Assembly: GCF_024793945.1 (NCBI RefSeq)
Contig: NZ_JANUSD010000012.1
Coordinates: forward strand, 119,126-183,125
Direction: 5' to 3'
Origin: Emticicia fluvialis
Lineage (GTDB): Bacteria > Bacteroidota > Bacteroidia > Cytophagales > Spirosomataceae
DNA: 64,000 nucleotides
A program made the translations under genes and the position numbers. The notes under the pieces were generated by a model, which did not search any database, was not told the DNA's origin, and saw only the letters and a program-made list of their open reading frames with translations. Of this stretch, positions 25,321-33,978 are shown piece by piece. Numbering within the stretch: position 1 is the stretch's first letter; every line of letters begins with the position of its first letter.

Positions 25321-27225
25321 ATGAATACGGGCCGGCGTTTCTTTGTAGGTACTTCTGTGTTAGGTGCAGCGTATTTAATTTACAAAAAGGTTTTCGGTGG
25401 AGACCCCATTCAATCTACATTAAGCAAAACCGAACTGGCTGACGTTTCGGTGCCTCCTATGCCGGAAGAAATTGTTCCTGACGGCACCTTTACTCTATTT
25501 GAAACCCGCTCGCTACCTTCGCTTATAAGCGGCACAAATGACATAGCGGGTAAAAATCGACTAGATTTTGAGGTTTTTCCGGATACCAACGGCCAGCCGA
25601 CACCTCAATTTAACTGCCGGTTTCTCTGGGGCAACGGTGTTGAATTTCTGAATCATAGTGGCAATACGCCGCCCATAGCTCTTCAAAAAGGCCTGGCAAC
25701 CGGATTCGACAACTGCTTTCTGAATACATCGAAGGGGGTTCCGGCTGAACACCGATATAAATGGGCGTTATTCAATGATTTTCTGTTCTGGCAGAATAAC
25801 CACACAGAGTTGGAGAAACTGGGTGCTGAAAACTATAATGCCATTAAACATCAATCTATTGACTCTGAAGGCAGAATGGTTCCGTTTTCATACACCATGC
25901 TTGATATTGAAGCCGGTGTAACTGACTTCTCGAAAATCAGTTCTTTTCTGAAAGGCTATTACAATGCCGCCAAATCAGATAACCCCAAACACGTGGTTAT
26001 CTTGTATAGTTTTGCACCCAACAAGGGCTTTACCTACTGGCAAAGCGGCTATTATTATGATGGAGACCAAGTGCCGCAAGACAAGAAATTTTTCCCTTAC
26101 TCCAAGCACAGCTACAATGAGGCTAAGGCCAAGGCAGGCAATGGCATTATCAATAACTATTTCCGCGGTAAAGACCTGATGTATAACATTATGGTCAGTT
26201 ATCCGAAAGTGAACCTGCCCATTACCACTCCTATGTATCAGAAAGATGCCCAGGGCCGGTTTATTGTTGATTCTAATGATGACAGAGTTCTAAGGAACGA
26301 TTTTTTTGAAGAATCGCAACGCGGGGAAATTATCCGGTTTTCGGCTGCGGGCAGCAGGAATGAAATTTCTATTGATGAAGGGCACAAATTTGGCGAATAC
26401 AGGCTTAAGCCGGAGCTTTACCATGCAGTTAATCAGTTTGGGGGCTATTATTCAGAAATTTTCTTCCGGCTTCAAATGCTTGCCAAAGACTGCGGCCTGG
26501 GCGATGATTTTCAGAGTATCCATGCTATTAATAACCCATACCAAACCATTGGTATTCTGAGACATGACCTGGAGTCAAATCCGTTTACGAATATCTACCG
26601 TCCCATTGACCGCATTACTTCAGAATGGCATGCGGCTTTAGTATATACACTGCTTAATAACCTATTAATATGGTCGAACGTTACAGGTGGAAATATTGGT
26701 CTTACCCAAAAAGGAGCCTGGATTAACGGCAGTTTTATACCCGGCCTGCACGTTTCTGCACCAGAGGGCAAACCTTTTGCACAGGAATACTTTGGAGACG
26801 GCGCCGGACAACCCAAAAAAGAGGGGCATTTGGGAAATTACCGGCAATGGGCTGCTAAAATGTACCAGATGCAAGCCGAAAACCGTGTTTATGGCCTTTG
26901 GCAAAAAACCGACAAAGTGCTGGCATTTGCCCACCCCGAACAGATTATTACAGGGCAGTTTCCGGCTGTGGGCCGCCTGCAGGGAAACATACTGAAACTG
27001 ACAGCGGTTGAATCTAAGCTGGAAATTGGCGAAAGCTTTAAAATAACCATTAAAAACACTAAAAATAGTACGTCAATTACCAAAACTATCGCTTCAAAAG
27101 CGGTATTAAACGAGGTGGTGGTTTTACCCGCAGGTAAGTATAATGCCCAGGATATTTACCTTGAATACACAAACCCAATAAAAGGAAAACTACAAAGAGT
27201 AAACGGACGCGGAGAAACCCTATAA
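25321..27225 (+). CDS. Uncharacterised exported or membrane-anchored protein
   Basis: A 634-residue protein of unknown family. It begins MNTGRRFFVGTSVLGAAYLIY, a twin-arginine-like motif (RRFF) followed by a hydrophobic stretch, so Tat export or an N-terminal anchor is likely. The central part reads like an alpha/beta barrel: TMLDIEAGVTDF at about 197-208, KHVVILYSF at about 227, EFLNHSGN and WALFNDFLFW earlier. The last 80 residues (LKLTAVESKLEIGESFKITI onward) look like a beta-sandwich domain. A TIM-barrel hydrolase with a C-terminal beta domain is a reasonable guess but cannot be shown by motif. It is probably co-transcribed with DUF58 and converges on porQ with a 7-base gap. Confidence 0.6.
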   Translation: MNTGRRFFVGTSVLGAAYLIYKKVFGGDPIQSTLSKTELADVSVPPMPEEIVPDGTFTLFETRSLPSLISGTNDIAGKNRLDFEVFPDTNGQPTPQFNCRFLWGNGVEFLNHSGNTPPIALQKGLATGFDNCFLNTSKGVPAEHRYKWALFNDFLFWQNNHTELEKLGAENYNAIKHQSIDSEGRMVPFSYTMLDIEAGVTDFSKISSFLKGYYNAAKSDNPKHVVILYSFAPNKGFTYWQSGYYYDGDQVPQDKKFFPYSKHSYNEAKAKAGNGIINNYFRGKDLMYNIMVSYPKVNLPITTPMYQKDAQGRFIVDSNDDRVLRNDFFEESQRGEIIRFSAAGSRNEISIDEGHKFGEYRLKPELYHAVNQFGGYYSEIFFRLQMLAKDCGLGDDFQSIHAINNPYQTIGILRHDLESNPFTNIYRPIDRITSEWHAALVYTLLNNLLIWSNVTGGNIGLTQKGAWINGSFIPGLHVSAPEGKPFAQEYFGDGAGQPKKEGHLGNYRQWAAKMYQMQAENRVYGLWQKTDKVLAFAHPEQIITGQFPAVGRLQGNILKLTAVESKLEIGESFKITIKNTKNSTSITKTIASKAVLNEVVVLPAGKYNAQDIYLEYTNPIKGKLQRVNGRGETL

Positions 27226-27232
27226 CAGGAAT

Positions 27233-28312
27233 TTATTTAGCGAGCGAGTCATAAATTAAACTAAACGTAAAGTATCCTTTGCCGTTGGTAAGCACAGCGC
27301 GCGAAAATGAAAAGCCAAATTTATTGAGGCGGATGTTTCCCCCAAAAGAAAGCCCTCCGGCGCTACCAAGGTTGTTTACCGCCAGTTCTTTATGACGCAG
27401 ATGATTGTAACTTGCCATTAGCCTGAAGTTTTTGTGAACAAGAATTTCAGTAGCTACAACCAGGTGCCTTAGCATTTGATCGGCCACCGATATTTTTTCT
27501 GAAACTTTATTACCCTGGTTATCGTAAATATAATTGAATGAGGGGTCGTTATAGGCAATGTCAAAAACATATAAATGATGGGCAGTTAACGAAAACCTGA
27601 CGGGCATGTGCGCTGGTTTAAAAGAGGCACCCAACTGTAAATCGAAAGGTATATCGGGACGGATACTTCCATAGCTCTTCACAACAAAACCAACATTTTT
27701 GGCCACAATTCCGATATTCAAGTCATATTCAGGGTGTTTAAAGGTACCACCCCAGTCGGTCAGTACAGCCATTGAATTATAAGATTCAAGCACCGACCCG
27801 ACCAGCTTTGCCGATACCCCAAAAGAAATATGGCTAATACGCCGGGCATGAGTTACGCCTAAAGAAAAATCATTGGCTGAAAACACATCAGTCAGATTAC
27901 CAATGGCATCCATTCCCTGAAATGAACCATAATTCAGATTTTGCAGGCTTATACCCCACTGGCTGTTTTTGAGGTTATTCTTAGAGCGGGGGGCATAATT
28001 TAAGCTGAAAAAATTACTCTGCGCCAGATACGGAGAATAATTAAACCCAATTTGCCCACCCTGCGCCGTATCCAGCAAGGCCGGGTTGGCCACATGCAGA
28101 TTCAGGTCTTTATCTGAAAGCGATACATTTACACCCCCCATGGCATTTAGACGTGCATTATTGGGCAGGGTTAAAAAAGAAAAGCTGTTTTGTGCGTTTA
28201 ATTCAGCACAAAAACAGCTTGCACATAAAAACAAAATAATAACAAACGGGTTAGAAAATAATATACCCCAGCTTGAAACCCAGCGCCAGATGCGGGATAT
28301 TGAACCGTGCAT
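27233..28312 (-). CDS. porQ: Type IX secretion system protein PorQ
   Basis: An outer-membrane beta-barrel protein of the PorP/PorV-like FadL fold, needed for T9SS attachment. Signatures: SFLTLPNNARLNAMGGVNVSLSDKDLNLHVANPALL just after the signal peptide and the terminal KFGFSFSRAVLTNGKGYFTFSLIY. The longest frame reaches 28393, but the ATG at 28312 gives a hydrophobic signal (NPFVIILFLCASCFCAELNAQ) after a 20-residue charged lead. This start overlaps the upstream gene by 62 bases. A later TTG at 28234 would avoid the overlap but truncates the signal peptide. Other T9SS genes are not in the window. Confidence 0.85.
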   Translation of the reverse strand: MHGSISRIWRWVSSWGILFSNPFVIILFLCASCFCAELNAQNSFSFLTLPNNARLNAMGGVNVSLSDKDLNLHVANPALLDTAQGGQIGFNYSPYLAQSNFFSLNYAPRSKNNLKNSQWGISLQNLNYGSFQGMDAIGNLTDVFSANDFSLGVTHARRISHISFGVSAKLVGSVLESYNSMAVLTDWGGTFKHPEYDLNIGIVAKNVGFVVKSYGSIRPDIPFDLQLGASFKPAHMPVRFSLTAHHLYVFDIAYNDPSFNYIYDNQGNKVSEKISVADQMLRHLVVATEILVHKNFRLMASYNHLRHKELAVNNLGSAGGLSFGGNIRLNKFGFSFSRAVLTNGKGYFTFSLIYDSLAK

Positions 28313-28955
28313 CTTTGTAGCCAAGCCCTGAGTTATCAAACAAGCTTTTTCTTCCATAATTCCAGTAGTCTTCACCCGGCCCACTATTGTCATGATGATT
28401 GATGATGATTCTTCTTATTCCGGCGCCCACATAAAAATCAAATACAAATTTGGTGTTTTTTTTGAATTCATCACGTATTCTTAACTGATAACCTATTTTG
28501 GCCGTTAAACCCACCACAAATTTATTTACCGGATAACTGACGGTTTCGTAATAATTACAAGCGCCGTTTTCGCATTCTCTTGCAACGTTTTTACTGTAAC
28601 GGTCATTTATCTGCTTATAAAAAAGTTCGTAGGCGGCGTACCTTCCGGTAAATGCCTCTTTATATTTTCTTGCTTCAATTTTGGCTCTAAAATTCTCGCG
28701 AAAATCGCTTTTAGAGCTATTAAAGCTGTTGCCCCATAAATTAGCTTTACCTGTGCCATAACCAAATTCTTCAGAAAGTGTCCAGCGTTTGCCACTCAAA
28801 TTGTGTTCGGCGGCCATTTGAAAGGTGTTGTCGACATCAAACATAGCCAGTGGAGCAAACTTTACAATTAAATGTTTCTTTTGAAGTGAATCCTGTGCCA
28901 AAGACAGATTCAGAAAAAACATATTCGCGAGCAAAATGAGTATAAATTGTTTCAT
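28251..28955 (-). CDS. Putative outer-membrane beta-barrel protein (DUF3575-like)
   Basis: 234 residues with a signal peptide (MKQFILILLANMFFLNLSLAQ), then alternating hydrophobic strands such as LIVKFAPLAMFDVDNTFQMAAEH and FVFDFYVGAGIRRIIINHHDN. The C-terminal FNIPHLALGFKLGYIIF is a typical barrel end. This suggests a small eight-stranded outer-membrane barrel. The start codon overlaps the stop of the LVIVD gene upstream (ATGA), so translation is coupled, and its 3' end lies inside the probable porQ start region. Function unknown. Confidence 0.65.
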   Translation of the reverse strand: MKQFILILLANMFFLNLSLAQDSLQKKHLIVKFAPLAMFDVDNTFQMAAEHNLSGKRWTLSEEFGYGTGKANLWGNSFNSSKSDFRENFRAKIEARKYKEAFTGRYAAYELFYKQINDRYSKNVARECENGACNYYETVSYPVNKFVVGLTAKIGYQLRIRDEFKKNTKFVFDFYVGAGIRRIIINHHDNSGPGEDYWNYGRKSLFDNSGLGYKDARFNIPHLALGFKLGYIIF

Positions 28956-29692
28956 GATTCTGTTCTGATTACACTTAGCAGTTTCAGTTCTTGCTGGTCG
29001 GTATAGCTATATTGATAAATCCCCTGTCTTCCGGTTACTATAAGCACGTTGTTGTCGGGTATTACGTCATACGCTGAAAACTCCTGGAAATGCTTAATTA
29101 ACTTCAATTCTTTGGGGTTTGACTTATCAAATACTTTAAGTCCGTTTTCGCCTTCGGTTACAAAAAGAAGGTTGCCGTCTACACCAAGGCCATGCGGGCT
29201 TTGCATCGGATAACTGCTAATCAGTTGGGGGCTGTTCATTTTTTTTATGTCTATCACATCAAGCATATTTACCCCACGGTTGCAGTTGGTTCCGCTACGC
29301 AGCGTTACAAAAGCATAATCGCCTTCCACTACAACAGGGTCACAGGCCGCAATATGGGCATAAACAGACACCTTCAAAGGGTTTTGCGGGTCCTGAATGC
29401 TGAAAATAACCATACCTGTCTGGGTACCTATAAACAGGTACTCGCCCAGCGGAAAAATGGTTTCTACCACTGTATAAAGGTTGATTTTCCGGATAAAAAC
29501 AGGGTCGGCAGGGTTTGTGAGACCAAATACCCTTAGAGATTGATTATCAACCGTATATAAATAGTCTTTTGCAATGGTAAAACGGGCTGTTGACCCGCCT
29601 TTGCCAACTGTTTCGGGGCCTGTTGACATTGAATCACCCTTACAGGCATACATAAATGCCGTAAGCATAAAAAGGCAAATAATTTTATTCAT
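28952..29692 (-). CDS. LVIVD-repeat beta-propeller lipoprotein
   Basis: About 246 residues. The preferred ATG at 29692 gives a lipoprotein signal (MLTAFMYACKG, Cys near residue 17). The body has repeated short strands of the LVIVD type: TVDNQSLRVFGLTNPADPVFI, GTQTGMVIFSIQDPQNPLKV, MLDVIDIKKMNSPQLISS, and VTEGENGLKVFDKSNPKELKLI. The repeats form a surface-exposed propeller of unknown ligand. The longer frame starting at 29707 overlaps the preceding gene and has no advantage. It is the second of two adjacent LVIVD genes, with a 2-base gap. Confidence 0.75.
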   Translation of the reverse strand: MNKIICLFMLTAFMYACKGDSMSTGPETVGKGGSTARFTIAKDYLYTVDNQSLRVFGLTNPADPVFIRKINLYTVVETIFPLGEYLFIGTQTGMVIFSIQDPQNPLKVSVYAHIAACDPVVVEGDYAFVTLRSGTNCNRGVNMLDVIDIKKMNSPQLISSYPMQSPHGLGVDGNLLFVTEGENGLKVFDKSNPKELKLIKHFQEFSAYDVIPDNNVLIVTGRQGIYQYSYTDQQELKLLSVIRTES

Positions 29693-29694
29693 GG

Positions 29695-30216
29695 TTACCG
29701 GCGGCATTTAGGGTTCGATAATTCTACGTATTCCCAGCCTTTTACATAGCCCTTGTTAGGATTCACACACTCAAACCAACCTGTTTCGTTCGGAAAAGAA
29801 GGAAAAGGAAAAGCTTTTTCAATGCGTTTCAAGACTTTAATTTTCTGCAAATCTGAAATATCTATGGTTACCAAATCGTCTGCATTATCTGCATAAAGTA
29901 TATTGCCCTTAATAGAAATATCTTTATTGACAGGTATAGAAATAAACGCCACAGGTTTTGGACTGGCCTTGTCTGTGTTGTCAAAGATATGGATACCCTC
30001 ACCGGCTTCGCCCACGTACAGATAATTACCTTTTATGTAAATTTTGCCTGGATGAGACAAACTTCTGGCCTTTTGGACTTCAATTTTTCTGGCTGATGCA
30101 TAATCAATGTAAACAGGTTTATAACCCATTACTTTTTTATTTGTGTTTTCATCATCCAGGTGTGGAACACAGCCGCTTGCCAGAGCCATGACAAACAGCA
30201 GGTATAGTTTTTTCAT
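29695..30216 (-). CDS. Short LVIVD-type lipoprotein
   Basis: 173 residues with a lipoprotein signal (VMALASGCVPH, Cys near 16). It contains about two LVIVD-type blades: GKIYIKGNYLYVGEAGEGIHIFDNTDKASPKPVAFI and NILYADNADDLVTIDISDLQKIKVLKRI. That is too few for a closed propeller, so it may complete a structure with its neighbour (inference). The C-terminal 40 residues (FPFPSFPNETGWFECVNP) are unlike a blade. Same operon as the next LVIVD gene. Confidence 0.65.
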   Translation of the reverse strand: MKKLYLLFVMALASGCVPHLDDENTNKKVMGYKPVYIDYASARKIEVQKARSLSHPGKIYIKGNYLYVGEAGEGIHIFDNTDKASPKPVAFISIPVNKDISIKGNILYADNADDLVTIDISDLQKIKVLKRIEKAFPFPSFPNETGWFECVNPNKGYVKGWEYVELSNPKCRR

Positions 30217-30295
30217 AAAAATCTGGTTTTCAGGATGGTTTCATGAGCCTTTAAGGCCATGACAGCCACAGCTTAGGAAAGGTTGTAAAAGTTAT

Positions 30296-31828
30296 TCAGT
30301 TTTTTTTCAGATAAGCAATTACTGCTTTTCTGATATCATTTCGAACATCGTTTTCAGGAAATGTATCATTCACTGAAATAATATCGGGGTTGGTTCTTAC
30401 AAAAAAATCAAGGTTTCTCTCTTTGCCCGTAATCAGGAAATCGTTTGTTACCACTGTATATTCCTGATTCACATCCAGGGGTTTCCCGTTGATGCGCCAA
30501 TCGTTTTTAGAGGCATCGTAGTTAATTCTGTCCCATTGCAGATACCCGCCACTGCCTTTGTTTTTCAGACCCGTTTCTAAAATCTGTTCCAGCAAACGCC
30601 CTCTCATCTTTATTTCTATTACTTTACCCCCAAAAGGCAAAATTCTGAGTACATCCAGCTGGGTTATTCTGCCAGACACCACATCGTCTATTCTGATAGA
30701 CCCACCATTAAAAAACGCACAATCGGTTGTTCCAGGTGTGGCGGCTGTCATGGCTCTGGCTATCATATTGCCCATAGGCGCCTGTTGATTACGGACAGTA
30801 GACTCATGACCATCAAGCGGTTCTTTCAAATCAGCAATTACTTCATTTTTATTAATTCCAATGGCTTTAAAGCTGGCATCGGCAATGTCTTCCCATTTTT
30901 TCACAACTGCAGCTGTGGTGGGTTCATCAGGAATCTGATTATCAATTTTTCTTAATTCAGATTTAACTGAGGCTTTTCCTGTGGCTTTATTAAAGACAAT
31001 CCGGTGTATGTATGCGGTCTTGGCGTTAGCATCGGCCTTAGCCATAATCACGTTTCCTATTTTTTCAATCATGTTGTCATGGTCATGGCCACCCATAATC
31101 AGTTTTACATCGGCCAACATACCAGCCAGCCTGATATCATCTACTTTATTAATGTGCGTAAGGCCAACCACAAAATCGCATTGGGGCTTCAGCTCCTCAT
31201 ACGCTTTCTTTGCCGCCTCGAAGAAATCATCGTAATAAACATACTCTTTCGGGTTTGAGGGCAACACAATACCAAACATCCCCATTTTTACCTCATCACC
31301 TTTTGCATTTTTAAAACTAAAAATTCTGGTTTTGGCAAAAGGCACCTTTACCCCTTTTACTACTTTACCAAAAGGCTCAAGTTTGCCATTAATTTGCTCC
31401 AGGGCATTGGTATTGAGCCACTCAAACCCAGACTCATTAATGCGTTCCTGTAAATCTTTCTGGTCCAGGTCAAACTCATGGTTACCAAAGCATACCCAGT
31501 CAAACCCAACGGCATTCATAACATCTACCATTTGTCTGCCTTTAATACCTTTACCTTCGTATCTGAGCGTACCGGTAACAGAAGGGCTCAGGAAATCGCC
31601 GGAAAGAACAGTAATCGTATTCGGGTTCTCTTTTAGCAGTTCCTGCCGTAAAGTAGCTACACGGGCTAAGCCGCCTATTCTGCCATTGTCAAGCGGCGAA
31701 ATCTCATATACATCGTTCAGATGGAGAAAAGTAACAGCCACTTCGCCCTGTCTGGAACCAGATAAACGCGATGTATGGCATGAAAACATAATGAGCGCTA
31801 TGCTCAGAAAAAGGATAATTCTTTTCAT
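30296..31828 (-). CDS. 5'-nucleotidase / UDP-sugar hydrolase-like lipoprotein
   Basis: A 510-residue periplasmic metallophosphatase with a lipoprotein signal (ALIMFSCHT, Cys at about 17). N-terminal metallophos domain: HLNDVYE, LSGDFLSPS, GNHEFD, GLTHINK and GGHDHDN carry the metal ligands. C-terminal nucleotide-binding domain from about residue 330 (FFNGGSIRIDD, ILPFGGKVIEIKMRG, YTVVTNDFLITG). It would dephosphorylate nucleotides or UDP-sugars outside the inner membrane to salvage nucleosides. First gene of the minus-strand run leading to porQ, with a 79-base gap to the LVIVD gene containing a small GCCTTTAAGGC hairpin. Confidence 0.88.
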   Translation of the reverse strand: MKRIILFLSIALIMFSCHTSRLSGSRQGEVAVTFLHLNDVYEISPLDNGRIGGLARVATLRQELLKENPNTITVLSGDFLSPSVTGTLRYEGKGIKGRQMVDVMNAVGFDWVCFGNHEFDLDQKDLQERINESGFEWLNTNALEQINGKLEPFGKVVKGVKVPFAKTRIFSFKNAKGDEVKMGMFGIVLPSNPKEYVYYDDFFEAAKKAYEELKPQCDFVVGLTHINKVDDIRLAGMLADVKLIMGGHDHDNMIEKIGNVIMAKADANAKTAYIHRIVFNKATGKASVKSELRKIDNQIPDEPTTAAVVKKWEDIADASFKAIGINKNEVIADLKEPLDGHESTVRNQQAPMGNMIARAMTAATPGTTDCAFFNGGSIRIDDVVSGRITQLDVLRILPFGGKVIEIKMRGRLLEQILETGLKNKGSGGYLQWDRINYDASKNDWRINGKPLDVNQEYTVVTNDFLITGKERNLDFFVRTNPDIISVNDTFPENDVRNDIRKAVIAYLKKN

Positions 31829-32203
31829 GGTAGTAGTTTTAGTCAGTCAATCAAAAAGGTTCAGACAATTGTTTTAAATGCCATTGCATACATGAAAGTG
31901 TATCAAATCAGCTTAGCAAATGTATATAAAAAGCACAACTTTTTCCAGATTCCGTTTTATAAATACCAACCGGTTTAAATCCATCAGAAAAGTTTAAGCA
32001 GAGCCTGTTAAATAACCAAAAAAAATTGTATGAAGCAGCAAAACAAATCATTTGTCTAAAAACACATTGGCAATCGGGGATTCTTCTAAGCTACTGACAA
32101 TCAAACAGATAAAATAAAAAACTAAAACTTATCAAATTTTAACCAAAAGAGTTCAGCAAAAAAGCGTACCTTTGTATCCCGTAATCAAAGATATTTAGAC
32201 CAC
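31829..32203. other. 375-bp divergent region (5'-nucleotidase / pyrG)
   Basis: AT-rich, with no gene. It contains the pyrG promoter box at 32167-32174 and the promoter of the minus-strand nucleotidase, which I could not place. Nothing else distinctive. Confidence 0.5.
32167..32174 (+). promoter_or_regulatory. Promoter -7 element of pyrG
   Basis: TACCTTTG matches the Bacteroidota TAnnTTTG box exactly, 29 bases before the start codon. No clear TTG is present at the -33 position. Confidence 0.6.
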
Positions 32204-33853
32204 ATGTCAATGAACGGGCAACCCCGAAATCCGAAGTATATTTTCGTTACTGGCGGTGTAACTTCATCACTCGGTAAAGGCATTATTGCCTCTTCCTTAG
32301 CCAAACTACTACAAGCCAGAGGCTTATCAGTAACCATCCAGAAATTTGATCCGTATATCAATGTCGACCCCGGCACGCTGAATCCGTATGAGCATGGCGA
32401 ATGCTATGTTACAGACGATGGCGCCGAAACAGACCTTGACCTGGGCCACTATGAGCGTTACCTGAATGTGCCTACTTCTCAGGCTAACAACGTAACTACC
32501 GGCCGCATCTATTATAATGTAATTATGAAAGAGCGGAAAGGTAATTATCTGGGTAAAACCGTACAGGTGATTCCACACATTACAGACGAAATCAAAAGAA
32601 ACATTCTGCAACTAGGCGAAACCGGCAATTTTGACATTATTATTACCGAGCTGGGTGGCTGTGTGGGTGATATCGAATCTTTACCCTATGTAGAGGCTGT
32701 TCGCCAGTTGAAATGGGATTTAGGAGAAGACAACCTGCTTGTAATTCATCTTACACTGGTGCCCTATCTGCAGTCGGCTGGTGAGCTTAAAACCAAACCA
32801 ACCCAGCACTCGGTTAAACAACTGCAGGAGTCTGGCGTGCAGCCTGATATTATTGTATGCAGAACCGAACACCCGCTACCGCAGGATATCAGAAGAAAAA
32901 TTGCGCTTTTCTGTAACGTTGAGCAGAATTCTGTTATTGAGGCAATGGATGCTGAAACGATTTATGATGTGCCCTTGTTGATGCAGAAAGAAAAACTTGA
33001 CCAGCGCGTATTGTATATGCTCGACATCTATAACGATCAGGATGCCGATATGGATGCGTGGAAGAAATTCCTGAGCCGTTTCAAGAATCCGATTGAGCAG
33101 GTAACCATTGGCCTGATTGGTAAATATGTTGAATTAAAGGATGCTTACAAGTCAATAGCGGAGTCGTTTATACATGCTGGCGCGGCCAATGAATGCAAGG
33201 TAGTGGTAGAATGGATACACTCTGAAAGCCTGACAACAGACAACATTGCTCAGAAATTTGCCGGGCTTGATGGCGTGTTGGTTGCCCCGGGCTTTGGCGA
33301 ACGTGGTATTGAAGGTAAAATTGAGGCCGTAAGATATGTAAGAGAAAACAACATACCATTCTTCGGAATCTGCCTGGGTATGCAAATGGCCTGTATTGAA
33401 TTTGCCAGAAACGTAATAGGCATGAAAGAGGCGCATTCAACCGAAATGGCACCTGAAACGCTTTTTCCTGTTATTGATCTGATGGAGGCACAAAAAAATG
33501 TAACCGACAAAGGTGGTACCATGCGTTTGGGGGCTTATGCCTGTAAATTGAAAGAAAAAACACTGGCACGTAAAATTTACGGCAAGGCTAATATCAGCGA
33601 GCGTCATCGCCATCGCTGGGAGTTTAACAGCAAATACCAGAAAGACTATGAAGCAGCAGGCATGGTGATATCGGGCATTAACCCGGACAGCGGCCTGGTT
33701 GAAATAGTAGAATTGCCAAACCACCCTTACTTTATTGGTGTGCAATTTCACCCGGAGCTGAAAAGTACGGTTATGAATCCGCACCCGCTTTTTGTTAATT
33801 TTGTAAAAGCGGCAATTGATTATTCTTTGAAGAAAAAACAGGTGCTCAACTAA
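32204..33853 (+). CDS. pyrG: CTP synthase
   Basis: Makes CTP from UTP, ATP and glutamine. 549 residues. The N-terminal synthetase domain opens KYIFVTGGVTSSLGKGIIASSLAKLL (P-loop) and continues with KFDPYINVDPGTLNPYEHGE and FIEVRQ-type segments. The C-terminal class I amidotransferase domain has the Cys in FFGICLGMQMACIEFARN and the His-x-Glu in GVQFHPEL. Length and order are normal. It is followed at 125 bases by yidC, a common neighbour in this phylum. Confidence 0.98.
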   Translation: MSMNGQPRNPKYIFVTGGVTSSLGKGIIASSLAKLLQARGLSVTIQKFDPYINVDPGTLNPYEHGECYVTDDGAETDLDLGHYERYLNVPTSQANNVTTGRIYYNVIMKERKGNYLGKTVQVIPHITDEIKRNILQLGETGNFDIIITELGGCVGDIESLPYVEAVRQLKWDLGEDNLLVIHLTLVPYLQSAGELKTKPTQHSVKQLQESGVQPDIIVCRTEHPLPQDIRRKIALFCNVEQNSVIEAMDAETIYDVPLLMQKEKLDQRVLYMLDIYNDQDADMDAWKKFLSRFKNPIEQVTIGLIGKYVELKDAYKSIAESFIHAGAANECKVVVEWIHSESLTTDNIAQKFAGLDGVLVAPGFGERGIEGKIEAVRYVRENNIPFFGICLGMQMACIEFARNVIGMKEAHSTEMAPETLFPVIDLMEAQKNVTDKGGTMRLGAYACKLKEKTLARKIYGKANISERHRHRWEFNSKYQKDYEAAGMVISGINPDSGLVEIVELPNHPYFIGVQFHPELKSTVMNPHPLFVNFVKAAIDYSLKKKQVLN

Positions 33854-33978
33854 ATTAATTCTTTGAACGCCAGCGCCTTAGTGAGTGCCTAATCATTAGG
33901 ATTTATTACGATTCTTTGCGACTTTTGTGCGTCAATATGAAAGTTGCGATTGCATTTTTTACGAATTTTAAATTTTTA

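Noticed and set aside
31332..31877. 181-codon frame antisense to the nucleotidase gene
   Set aside because: The minus-strand frame has all metallophosphatase motifs; this one has none and runs out into the promoter region.
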